The position numbers were made by a program, and so were the translations under genes. 64,000 nt of DNA from Streptomyces sp. NBC_00704 (GTDB taxonomy: Bacteria; Actinomycetota; Actinomycetes; Streptomycetales; Streptomycetaceae): positions 2,228,501 to 2,292,500 of the forward strand of contig NZ_CP109000.1 of NCBI RefSeq assembly GCF_036226605.1, read 5' to 3'. Shown here piece after piece: positions 38,134-46,512 of the stretch; the stretch's first letter is position 1; every line of letters starts with the position of its first letter. The notes beneath the pieces were generated by a model. That model was not told the origin of the DNA, made no database searches, and saw only the letters and a list, made by a program, of their open reading frames with translations.

Positions 38134-39111
38134 ATGCCCCTCCCCTCGACTCTCCGCATGGCAGCGCTCGCCCTCTTCTGGGGCTCGGGCTTCCTCTGGA
38201 TCAAGCTGGCCCTCACCCACGGCCTGACCCCGGCCCAGATCACCTTCGCGCGCTGCGCCCTCGGCGCGGCCGTCCTCCTGCTCCTGGCCCGCCGGGCCGG
38301 CCAGCGCCTCCCCCGCTCCCGGGCCACCTGGCGGCGTCTCGTCGTGGCGGCCCTCTTCTGCAACGCGCTGCCGTTCGCCCTCTTCGCCGTGGGCGAGCAG
38401 CATCTCGACTCGGGCCTGGCGGGCGTCCTCAACGCCACGACCCCGCTGTGGTCGCTGCTCATCGGCATGACCACCGGCGCCGAACGGATCACCCACCCCG
38501 CCCGCCTCGCCGGTCTTCTCCTGGGGTTCGCCGGGACGGTGCTGATCTTCGCCCCCTGGCAGCGGGGCGGTCTCCTCACCTGGCCCGCCGCCGCCCTGCT
38601 CGCGGCGGCCGCCAGCTATGCGGTGGCCTTCGCCTACATGGCCCGCCACCTCACGACGCGGGAGACTCCCCTGGCGATGTCGGCGGCGCAGCTCCTGACG
38701 GCGACGGGCCTGAGCACGCTCGCCCTCCCCGCGGCCGGCCCCCTGCACCCGGACGTCACCGCCCTGCTCGCCGTCACCGCCCTGGGCGTCCTCGGCACCG
38801 GCGTGACCTTCTACCTCAACTACCGCCTGATCACGGACGAGGGGCCGACCGCTGCGGCCACCGTCGGCTACCTGCTCCCGGTGGTCTCCGTGGCCCTGGG
38901 CGCGGCGCTCCTGGACGAACACGTCGGCCCCCGCGTGCTGACCGGCATGACGGTCGTCCTCCTGGCGGTGGCCCTGACCCGCACCGGCGGCAGGGCGGCG
39001 GGGAACCTCCGGACGGCGGCAGCGGGCGCCGCCGCCGCACCGCTTGCGCTCCCCCGGCCGGCGCAGCAGGGCGGGGTCCGGCTCGGCTGCGCCCGCCCCG
39101 AAGGGCCCTGA
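38134..39111 (+). CDS. EamA/DMT-family exporter
   Basis: A 325-residue protein with ten hydrophobic segments in two EamA repeats: ALFWGSGFLWIKLALTHGLT, then LLAAAASYAVAFAYMARHL as the start of the second half and GTGVTFYLNYRLI near its end. DMT transporters export amino acids or small metabolites. The C-terminal 30 residues are Ala/Pro-rich and variable. ATG 38134 is chosen; GTG 38125 adds three residues. Divergent from the LysR gene. Confidence 0.88.
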   Translation: MPLPSTLRMAALALFWGSGFLWIKLALTHGLTPAQITFARCALGAAVLLLLARRAGQRLPRSRATWRRLVVAALFCNALPFALFAVGEQHLDSGLAGVLNATTPLWSLLIGMTTGAERITHPARLAGLLLGFAGTVLIFAPWQRGGLLTWPAAALLAAAASYAVAFAYMARHLTTRETPLAMSAAQLLTATGLSTLALPAAGPLHPDVTALLAVTALGVLGTGVTFYLNYRLITDEGPTAAATVGYLLPVVSVALGAALLDEHVGPRVLTGMTVVLLAVALTRTGGRAAGNLRTAAAGAAAAPLALPRPAQQGGVRLGCARPEGP

Positions 39112-39142
39112 CCCGCGCGAACTGCCGTGCGCACGGCCGGTG

Positions 39143-42139
39143 TCAGCCCCCGTAGAACAGCTCGTCCACGACGGCGCGCGCCAGGCGGGCGGTTCGGCGG
39201 TAGTCGTCGAGCATGTCGCCCACCCGACCGGGGCCGTATCCCAGGTAGCGGCCCACGGCGACGAGTTCACGGGGGTCGGTCGGGAACGTGTCCCCGGCCC
39301 GCCCGCGCACCAGCATCACCGCGTTGCGCACCCGCGTGGCCAGCACCCAGGCCTCGTCCAGCGTCACCGCGTCGTCCGCGGTGACCAGCCCGGCGTCGCG
39401 GGCGGCGGCGAGCGCCTCGCGGGTGCGGGTGGTCCGCAGGCCCTCGACCGACGCCCCGTGCCGCATCTGCATCAGCTGCACCGTCCACTCGACGTCGGAC
39501 AGCCCGCCCGGACCGAGCTTGGTGTGCAGCTTCGGGTCGGCGCCGCGGGGCAGCCGCTCCGACTCCATCCTGGCCTTCAGCCGCCGGATCTCCCGCACGG
39601 ACTCCTCCGGCAGCCCGCTCGCCGGATACCGCAGCGGGTCCGCGAGCGCGATGAACCGGCGCCCCAACTCCTCGTCCCCCGCGACGGGTTCGGCCCGCAG
39701 CAGGGCCTGCGCCTCCCAGACGAGCGACCACCGCCGGTAGTAGGCCTCGTAGGAGTTCAGCGTCCGCACCAGCGGGCCGGACTTGCCCTCGGGGCGCAGG
39801 TCCGCGTCGACGAGCAGCGGCGGATCGGCGCTCGGGATCTGAAGCAGCCGGCGCATCTCGGAGACGACCTTGTTGGCCGCGTCGGAGGCCTCCCGCTCGT
39901 CGACGCCGTCGCGGGGCTCGTGCACGAACAGCACGTCGGCGTCGGAGCCGTAGCCCAGCTCGTGACCCCCGAAGCGTCCCATGCCGATGACGGCGAAGCG
40001 CGTCGGGAGGGCGTCGCCCCAGCCCTCCCGCACGACCGCCTGGAGCGTCCCGGCCAGGGTGGCGGCCGTGAGGTCCGACACGGCCCCGCCCACCAGGTCC
40101 ACCAGGGCGCCCTGATCGGCCTCGGCCGGCTGCCCCTCGGTGCCGTAGCTGCCGACGATGTCCACCGCGGCCGTGCGGAACAGCTCGCGCCGGCGCACTC
40201 CGCGCAGCGCGGTCACCGCCTGCTCGGCCCCGTCGGCCCGCCGCACGGCGGCGAGCATCTCCTGCTCCAACGGGCCGCGGGCGCGCGGCTCCAGCCGCCC
40301 GCTCTCCCCGTCGCCGAGCAGCGCCACCGCCTCCGGCGCCCGCATCAGCAGATCGGGGGCCAGCCGTCCGGCGGACAGCACGCGCGCGAGGTTCTCCGCG
40401 GCGGCCCCCTCGTCCCGCAGCAGCCGCAGATACCAGGGGGTCTTGCCCAGGGCGTCCGAGACCTTGCGGAAGTTGAGCAGCCCCGCGTCCGGGTCGGCGG
40501 AGTCCGCGAACCAGCCCAGCAGGACGGGCAGCAGGGTGCGCTGGATGGCGGCCTTGCGCGAGACGCCGGAGGCCAGCGCCTCCAGGTGCCGCATCGCGGA
40601 CGCGGGATCGGCGTAGCCGAGGGCGACCAGCCGCTCGCGGGCCGCCTTCGCGCTCAACCTGGTCTCACCGGGAGCGAGTTGGGCGACCGCGTCGAGCAGC
40701 GGCCGGTAGAACAGCTTCTCGTGCAGCCGGCGCACCACGGCGGCGTGCCGCTTCCACTCGCGTCCCAGCTCGGCGACCGGGTCGGTGCGCAGTCCGAGCG
40801 AGCGGCCGAGCCGGCGCAGGTCCGCCTCGTCCTCCGGCACCAGGTGGGTGCGGCGCAGCCGGTAGAGCTGGATGCGGTGCTCCATGGAGCGCAGGAACCG
40901 GTACGCGGCGTCGAGCTGCGTCGCGTCCGCCCGGCCGACGTAGCCGCCCGCGGCGAGCGCCTGGAGCGCGTCCAGCGTGGTCCCGCTGCGCAGCGACGCG
41001 TCGGCCCGGCCGTGCACCAACTGCAGGAGCTGCACGGCGAACTCGACGTCCCTGAGGCCGCCCGGCGCGAGCTTGAGTTCGCGGTCGATCTCGGCGGCCG
41101 GGATGTTCTCGACGACCCGCCGCCGCATCCGCTGCACGTCGACGACGAAGTTCTCCCGCTCGGCGGCCTTCCACACCAAGGGCTCGACGGCGGCGACGTA
41201 CTCGGCCCCCAGCTCCAGGTCGCCGGCCACCGGCCGCGCCTTCAACAGGGCCTGGAACTCCCAGGTCTTGGCCCATCTGCGGTAGTAGGCGACATGGCTG
41301 CTGAGCGAGCGCACGAGCGGGCCGTTGCGGCCCTCGGGCCGCAGATTGGCGTCGACGGGCCAGATCGACCCCTCCACCGTGGTCTCCGAGCAGATCCGCA
41401 TCAGGTGCGAGGCGAGCTTGGTGGCGGCCCGCAGCGCCTTGTCCTCGTCGGCGCCGTCGACGGCCTCCCCGACGAAGATGACGTCGACGTCCGACACGTA
41501 GTTCAGCTCGTGGCCGCCGCACTTGCCCATGGCGATGACGGCGAGCCGGCACAGCGCGGCGTCGTCGGGCGCGTCGGCTCTGGCCAGCCGCAGCGCGGCC
41601 CGCAGGGTCGCCGTGGCGAGGTCGGCCAGCTCGGCGGCGGTCTCGGCGACGTCGGTCGTCGCGCACACGTCCCGCGCCGCGATGGACAGCAGACAGCGCC
41701 GGTAGGCGACCCTCAGCAGCACCGGGTCCGTGGCGTCGGCCAGCCCCCGCTCGAACTCCTCCACCCCCGGATGCAGGTCACGGGGCTCGTAGGTGACCAG
41801 CGCCTCCCAGTCCCGCGGGTGGCGGGCGAGGTGGTCGGCCAGCGCGGCGGACGCCCCCAGCACCCCCAGCAGCCGGTCGCGCAGCGGCTTGGCCGCGATC
41901 AGCGTGTCGAGCAGTTCCCGGCGGGCGGTGGGGCCGGGCTGGGCCTCCAGCAGCCGGACGAGACCGTGCAGGGCGAGATCGGGGTCGGCGGTGGCCGCGA
42001 GGGCCCCCAGCAGAAAGGGGTCGTCCCGCACCGGGGACAACTCGGGCCCGTCCAACAGCCGCTCGGCGGCGCTCGGATCGGTGAAGCCGTGCCGCAGCAG
42101 CCGTGTGAAGGTGCTGCTCCTGCGCCCCGGCGCCATCAT
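39143..42139 (-). CDS. glnE: glutamine synthetase adenylyltransferase/deadenylase
   Basis: A 998-residue bifunctional enzyme that attaches AMP to, and removes it from, glutamine synthetase I. Two nucleotidyltransferase cores are visible: N-terminal CGGHELNYVSDVDVIFVGEA (deadenylation half) and C-terminal FGGHELGYGSDADVLFVHEP (adenylation half), each followed by helical glnE/PII-uridylyl domains (for example GGLRDVEFAVQLLQL and GGLSDVEWTVQLMQM). ATG 42139 has AGGAGGAGG upstream. It lies 307 bases downstream of glnA2 on the same strand. Its main target, GlnA type I-beta, is outside the window. Confidence 0.96.
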   Translation of the reverse strand: MMAPGRRSSTFTRLLRHGFTDPSAAERLLDGPELSPVRDDPFLLGALAATADPDLALHGLVRLLEAQPGPTARRELLDTLIAAKPLRDRLLGVLGASAALADHLARHPRDWEALVTYEPRDLHPGVEEFERGLADATDPVLLRVAYRRCLLSIAARDVCATTDVAETAAELADLATATLRAALRLARADAPDDAALCRLAVIAMGKCGGHELNYVSDVDVIFVGEAVDGADEDKALRAATKLASHLMRICSETTVEGSIWPVDANLRPEGRNGPLVRSLSSHVAYYRRWAKTWEFQALLKARPVAGDLELGAEYVAAVEPLVWKAAERENFVVDVQRMRRRVVENIPAAEIDRELKLAPGGLRDVEFAVQLLQLVHGRADASLRSGTTLDALQALAAGGYVGRADATQLDAAYRFLRSMEHRIQLYRLRRTHLVPEDEADLRRLGRSLGLRTDPVAELGREWKRHAAVVRRLHEKLFYRPLLDAVAQLAPGETRLSAKAARERLVALGYADPASAMRHLEALASGVSRKAAIQRTLLPVLLGWFADSADPDAGLLNFRKVSDALGKTPWYLRLLRDEGAAAENLARVLSAGRLAPDLLMRAPEAVALLGDGESGRLEPRARGPLEQEMLAAVRRADGAEQAVTALRGVRRRELFRTAAVDIVGSYGTEGQPAEADQGALVDLVGGAVSDLTAATLAGTLQAVVREGWGDALPTRFAVIGMGRFGGHELGYGSDADVLFVHEPRDGVDEREASDAANKVVSEMRRLLQIPSADPPLLVDADLRPEGKSGPLVRTLNSYEAYYRRWSLVWEAQALLRAEPVAGDEELGRRFIALADPLRYPASGLPEESVREIRRLKARMESERLPRGADPKLHTKLGPGGLSDVEWTVQLMQMRHGASVEGLRTTRTREALAAARDAGLVTADDAVTLDEAWVLATRVRNAVMLVRGRAGDTFPTDPRELVAVGRYLGYGPGRVGDMLDDYRRTARLARAVVDELFYGG

Positions 42140-42446
42140 CCCCGGCCTCCTCCTGCGATCAAGCCCGTCCGCAGTCGAGCGTAACCCGCACGTCTGTCCG
42201 GCGCTGCGGGCCGGCTTCCGGTTCCGCGGAGCCGGGAGCGCGGGGCGCCTTCCCGTACGTCAGGGCCCCGGACGGGCTCCTCGCGGGGCAGACCGCGGGC
42301 CGTGGGCGCGCGGCGGGATGCGGGCCGACGCGGCCCCCGGCAGCCGAGACCCCGCGACCCGCAGTCTCCGCCCGCGCACTCCTTGCCCGCACACTCCCCG
42401 CCCCGCACACGGCCGCCCGCGGGCGGCCGCGGCGGCGGCTCCGGCG

Positions 42447-43808
42447 CTACAGCACCGGCAGGTTCTTGCGCAGCTCGAACGCGGTGACCTCGGAGCGGTA
42501 CTCCTCCCACTCCTGGCGCTTGTTGCGCAGGAAGAAGTCGAAGACGTGCTCGCCGAGCGTCTCGGCGACGAGGTCGCTGCCCTCCATCAGGGTGAGCGCC
42601 TCGCCGAGGTTCTGCGGGAGCGGCTCGATGCCCATGGCGCGTCGTTCGGCGTTCGACAGGGCCCAGACGTCGTCCTCGGCGCCCGGCGGCAGCTCGTAGC
42701 CCTCCTCGACGCCCTTGAGGCCGGCGGCGAGCAGCATGGCGTAGGCCAGGTAGGGGTTGGCGCCGGAGTCGATGGAGCGGACCTCGATGCGGGCCGAGCC
42801 GGTCTTGCCGGGCTTGTACATCGGCACGCGGACCAGGGCGGAGCGGTTGTTGTGGCCCCAGCAGATGTACGAGGGGGCCTCGCCGCCGGCGCCCGCGGTG
42901 CGCTCGGAGCCGCCCCAGATGCGCTTGTACGAGTTGACCCACTGGTTGGTGACGGCGGCGATCTCGGCGGCGTGCCTGAGCAGACCGGCGATGAAGGACC
43001 GGCCGACCTTCGACAGCTGGTACTCGGCGCCCGACTCGTAGAACGCGTTGCGGTCGCCCTCGAAGAGGGAGAGGTGGGTGTGCATGCCGGAGCCGGGGTG
43101 CTCGCTGAACGGCTTCGGCATGAAGGTGGCCTGGACGCCCTGCTCCAGTGCGACCTGCTTCATGACCAGGCGGAACGTCATGATGTTGTCGGCCGTGGAG
43201 AGGGCGTCGGCGTAGCGCAGGTCGATCTCCTGCTGGCCGGGGGCGCCCTCGTGGTGGGAGAACTCGACGGAGATGCCCATCGACTCCAGCATGGTGATCG
43301 CCTGGCGGCGGAAGTCCATGCCGACGTTGTGGGGCGTGTGGTCGAAGTAGCCGGAGTTGTCGGCCGGGGTCGGCCGGGAGCCGTCGGTCGGCTTGTCCTT
43401 GAGCAGGAAGAACTCGATCTCCGGGTGGGTGTAGAACGTGAAGCCCAGGTCGGAGGCGCGTGCGAGGGCGCGCTTGAGGACGTAGCGGGGGTCGGCGAAG
43501 GAGGGCGAGCCGTCCGGCATGAGGATGTCGCAGAACATGCGGGCGGTGCCGGGGGCCTCGGCCCGCCACGGCAGCACCTGGAAGGTGGAGGGGTCCGGCT
43601 TGGCGATCATGTCGGACTCGTAGACCCGGGCGAAGCCCTCGATCGCGGAGCCGTCGAAGCCGATGCCCTCGTCGAAGGCCTGCTCCAGCTCGGCGGGGGC
43701 CACGGCGACGGACTTGAGGAAGCCCAGGACGTCCGTGAACCACAGCCGTACGAACCGGATGTCGCGCTCCTCCAACGTCCGGAGCACGAACTCCTGCTGC
43801 TTGTCCAT
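42447..43808 (-). CDS. glnA2: glutamine-synthetase-like enzyme GlnA2 (GSI fold)
   Basis: A 453-residue GSI-fold ligase. Marks are GIGFDGSAIEGF, the metal motif HPEIEFFLL, HEGAPGQQEIDLRYAD, PFSEHPGSGMHTHLSLF and RIEVRSIDSGANPYLA. At the loop where GSI-beta enzymes carry the adenylylated Tyr, this protein has DDVWALS, with Trp382 in place of Tyr, so GlnE should not modify it. I recall S. coelicolor GlnA2 (SCO2241) being reported as a gamma-glutamylpolyamine synthetase rather than a true glutamine synthetase. ATG 43808 is chosen over 43823 for the family N-terminus MDKQQEF. Confidence 0.92.
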   Translation of the reverse strand: MDKQQEFVLRTLEERDIRFVRLWFTDVLGFLKSVAVAPAELEQAFDEGIGFDGSAIEGFARVYESDMIAKPDPSTFQVLPWRAEAPGTARMFCDILMPDGSPSFADPRYVLKRALARASDLGFTFYTHPEIEFFLLKDKPTDGSRPTPADNSGYFDHTPHNVGMDFRRQAITMLESMGISVEFSHHEGAPGQQEIDLRYADALSTADNIMTFRLVMKQVALEQGVQATFMPKPFSEHPGSGMHTHLSLFEGDRNAFYESGAEYQLSKVGRSFIAGLLRHAAEIAAVTNQWVNSYKRIWGGSERTAGAGGEAPSYICWGHNNRSALVRVPMYKPGKTGSARIEVRSIDSGANPYLAYAMLLAAGLKGVEEGYELPPGAEDDVWALSNAERRAMGIEPLPQNLGEALTLMEGSDLVAETLGEHVFDFFLRNKRQEWEEYRSEVTAFELRKNLPVL

Positions 43809-44149
43809 CTTCCGCTTCCCCATCCTTGCTGGTCAGGCCGCCTGTCTCCCGTCCCACGAAAGAGGCGGTCGGGCACCTGAGCATCACACCACGCCGGCGT
43901 TTCGTCCGCGTTGCGGACCATGATCGCCTCGGCGACCCGGGCCTGAACGCCTCGCGTCGGGCAGATGTACTGCTCTGGAGCCCATCTTGCCTGCTCGCAC
44001 CGGCATCCGTAACGCCCAGCCCCCCTCCGTCCCGGCCTGCGGGCGAATCGCCCCGGCGGCCGACGCCGCGCCGGAGCCGTCGCGGCGGCCGCGCCCCGTC
44101 CTGTCATCCGCTCGTAGGCCAGATGATCCGGAGGGGCCGTGAGCAGGCC

Positions 44150-44338
44150 GTGAGCAGAAGGCGTTACGTCGCCCGGGGCGTGCCCGGCGGCTACCGGATC
44201 TGGGACAACCGGGGCCGGCGGTGGTGGGGGGACCTCTACGAACTGTGCCCGGACGGTCTCCTGGCGGAGCTGAACGGCGGGGCGGATCCGGCGCGGATCA
44301 CGGCCCTGACGAGGCACTACCGGGCGCACGGCCGGTAG
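44150..44338 (+). CDS. small aromatic/basic protein, unknown function
   Basis: A 62-residue protein, VSRRRYVARGVPGGYRIWDN onward, with RRWWGDLYELCPDGLLAELN and a basic end. There is no signal peptide or membrane helix. The strong, non-random residue pattern supports it as a real gene. The start site is weak. It ends 41 bases inside the 3' end of the convergent NsrR-like gene. I remember similar small hypotheticals beside glnA2 in Streptomyces but no function. Confidence 0.6.
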   Translation: MSRRRYVARGVPGGYRIWDNRGRRWWGDLYELCPDGLLAELNGGADPARITALTRHYRAHGR

Positions 44339-44840
44339 AGGGCGCGGCCGGTCGCGGGCCGGTCGGGACGGGCCGGGCGATGTCCAGCAGCAGCGGGCCC
44401 GTCGGGTCCGCCACGATGTCGGTGAGCGTGAGCGGGTCCAGGGACGCGAAGAACGCCTCCTGGGCCCGGCGCAGGGCGCCCCGCAGCCGGCAGCCCGACG
44501 CCAGCGGGCAGGGAGTGGTCCCCTCGCAGTCGACGACGTCGCCGTCACCCTCGAAGGCGCGCACGATCGCGCCCACGGAGGCGGTACGGCCCCGCTCGGT
44601 CAGCGCCAGTCCCCCGCCCCTGCCCCGGCGGGCCTCCAGGAGCCCCAGGTGCTGGAGCTCGGCGACGACCTTGGCCGTGTGCGTGTACGGGACGTCCATG
44701 GCGGCGGCCACGTCACGGGTGGTGGGGGTGATGGGGGTGGGAGTGGTGGGGGCTGCGGGGGCGGCGGCCGGGTCGTCGCCGGTCACCGCGAGCCGCATGA
44801 GGACGCGCAGTGCCAGGTCGGTGGATCGCAGCAGCCGCAT
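44298..44840 (-). CDS. Rrf2-family NsrR-like Fe-S regulator
   Basis: A 180-residue Rrf2 regulator very like S. coelicolor NsrR, the nitric-oxide sensor. It has VPYTHTAKVVAELQHLGLLE, the wing RRGRGGGLALTERGR and cluster Cys105, Cys111 and Cys117 with Cys-X5-Cys-X5-Cys spacing in CEGTTPCPLASGC. Asp8, a fourth cluster ligand in NsrR, is also present. A low-complexity insert (AAAPAAPTTPTPITP, about residues 25-40) sits ahead of the recognition helices. It is divergent from a DUF3105 gene, and the C-terminus overlaps the convergent small gene. No flavohaemoglobin gene is nearby, so its targets may differ. Confidence 0.85.
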   Translation of the reverse strand: MRLLRSTDLALRVLMRLAVTGDDPAAAPAAPTTPTPITPTTRDVAAAMDVPYTHTAKVVAELQHLGLLEARRGRGGGLALTERGRTASVGAIVRAFEGDGDVVDCEGTTPCPLASGCRLRGALRRAQEAFFASLDPLTLTDIVADPTGPLLLDIARPVPTGPRPAAPSTGRAPGSASSGP

Positions 44841-44853
44841 GCACCGAAGCGTA

Positions 44854-44882
44854 GATAATGCGCATCTGTCCTTCAAATTATC
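44854..44882. promoter_or_regulatory. inverted repeat in the NsrR-like/DUF3105 intergenic region
   Basis: GATAAT-N17-ATTATC (44854-44859, 44877-44882) lies 14 bases before the Rrf2 gene start, in an AT-rich patch that is rare in this GC-rich window. It could be an Rrf2 operator or promoter elements in both directions. Confidence 0.45.
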
Positions 44883-45026
44883 GGCGGGATCCGGTCCTGA
44901 TCCGGTCGCGCGCCGGTGACGGTCTACGCGTTTTCCCCTCCCCCCATTACGATCAGCTGACCCGCATGTCAGAAGAGTCCCGAGCGTCCCGACCGTCCCG
45001 CCCCTTTCCCCAGAAGGACAGGCCTC

Positions 45027-45701
45027 ATGGGTTCCGGCAGCCAGACCACCAGCGCCACGCGCAAGGCGCGCATAGAGGAGATGCGGCGGGCCGAAGTGGC
45101 CCGGGAGCGGCGCAACCGGTTCCTCGTGATCACGGGCAGCCTCGTCGCCGTCGCCGCTATCGTCGCGGGCGGGGTGTTCGTCCTGAGGTCGCAGTCCAAG
45201 GACGACGGCGCCGACGCGAAGGCCGCCTCCTCGGACTCGGCCGCCGGGAAGTTCGCCACCGGCGCGGACGGGGTCAGGACCTGGACGGGCAAGCTCGGGC
45301 GCACGCACGTCACCAAGCGGGTCCATTACCCGACGGTGCCGCCCGTCGGCGGCGATCACCACCAGGTGTGGATGAACTGCGACGGCGACGTCTACACCGA
45401 GCCCGTCGACGACATGAACGCCGTGCACTCGCTGGAGCACGGCGCGGTCTGGGTGACGTACAACAGCAAGGCCCCGAAGGCCGACGTGGCCGCCCTGGCC
45501 GCCAAGGTCGAGAAGACGCCGTACACGCTCATGAGCCCCGACGACGACCAGGCCGACCCGATCATGCTCACCGCGTGGGGGCACCAGCGCACGGTGACGG
45601 GCGCGAGCGACGCGAACGTGGACAAGTTCCTCGAGCAGTTCGTGCAGGGCGCGCAGACGCCGGAGCCGGGCGCGGCGTGCACGGGCGGTCTGTCGCGGTG
45701 A
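45027..45701 (+). CDS. membrane-anchored DUF3105 protein
   Basis: A 224-residue protein: a charged cytoplasmic start, one membrane segment (about residues 37-55, FLVITGSLVAVAAIVAGGVF), then an outside DUF3105 domain with RVHYPTVPPVGGDHHQVWMN, a Cys and SLEHGAVWVTYN. The His residues and Cys are metal-ligand-like, although the family has no proven activity. Its stop overlaps the start of a DUF305 gene (GTGA), so they are co-translated. Confidence 0.85.
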   Translation: MGSGSQTTSATRKARIEEMRRAEVARERRNRFLVITGSLVAVAAIVAGGVFVLRSQSKDDGADAKAASSDSAAGKFATGADGVRTWTGKLGRTHVTKRVHYPTVPPVGGDHHQVWMNCDGDVYTEPVDDMNAVHSLEHGAVWVTYNSKAPKADVAALAAKVEKTPYTLMSPDDDQADPIMLTAWGHQRTVTGASDANVDKFLEQFVQGAQTPEPGAACTGGLSR

Positions 45702-46321
45702 GGTACGCGGGAGTGGCGGTCGCCGTGGCCGGCGTCCTCGTCGCCGCGGGGGCCGTCACCTACTCGGTGGCCGGGGAGGGCGGCGCGGACGCGGCCGGCT
45801 CCGGCGTCCCCGCCGCGGGATCCGCGGACGCCGGGTTCGCCCGCGACATGGCGGTGCACCACCAGCAGGCCGTCGAGATGTCGTACGTCGTGCGCGACCG
45901 GACGACCGACGCGGAGGTGCGGCGGCTGGCCTACGACATCGCCCAGACGCAGGCCAACCAGCGGGGCATGCTGCTCGGCTGGCTCGATCTGTGGGGGCTG
46001 CCGAAGGTGTCGGCGGACGGGCCGATGGCCTGGATGGGCATGGCCGGCATGAGCGGGGGCGGGGACGGCGCGCTGATGCCGGGCATGGCCACCGACACCG
46101 AGATGAAGAAGCTCGGGACGCTGAACGGCAGGGCGGCCGAGGTGTTCTACCTGCGGCTGATGACGGCCCATCACAAGGGCGGCGTCCACATGGCCGAGGG
46201 GTGCGCGCACCGGTGCGCGGTGGGCGTGGAGAAGCGGCTCGCGCAGGGCATGGTGGAGGCCCAGCAGTCGGAGATCGGCCTCATGGCGGACATGCTCAAG
46301 GCACGCGGGGCCAAGCCGTAG
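45698..46321 (+). CDS. secreted DUF305 four-helix protein, possible copper binding
   Basis: A 207-residue exported protein from GTG 45698 (signal segment VAVAVAGVLVAAGAVTYSVA). DUF305 marks are FARDMAVHHQQAVEMSYVV and LRLMTAHHKGGVHMAEG: paired His-His-x motifs in a ferritin-like helical fold. A Met-rich loop (MAWMGMAGMSGGG and LMPGMATDTEM) lies between the two, and a CAHRC motif follows. Met-rich and His-rich loops favour copper handling outside the cytoplasm, which is an inference. It overlaps the DUF3105 gene by four bases. Confidence 0.85.
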   Translation: MRYAGVAVAVAGVLVAAGAVTYSVAGEGGADAAGSGVPAAGSADAGFARDMAVHHQQAVEMSYVVRDRTTDAEVRRLAYDIAQTQANQRGMLLGWLDLWGLPKVSADGPMAWMGMAGMSGGGDGALMPGMATDTEMKKLGTLNGRAAEVFYLRLMTAHHKGGVHMAEGCAHRCAVGVEKRLAQGMVEAQQSEIGLMADMLKARGAKP

Positions 46322-46512
46322 CCCCCGCACTCCCCTCGCTCAATTCATAGGGTTTTCCCTCGACTTCACGGACTTATCCGTCAAACCCGCCCAGAAAGCG
46401 GTCACTTGGCGTCTTCTTGGTGTTCGCATTCCCCAGGCATGAGGTGTTCGTCGCGAGAGTGGCCACCACGTCGAGTGATCCACTCGCGTCGAACCACATA
46501 TCAGGGGGTCCT

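Noticed and set aside
39044..42184. 1000-codon plus-strand open frame opposite glnE
   Set aside because: Antisense shadow; composition is Arg/Gln/Pro/Leu-biased and no family is visible.
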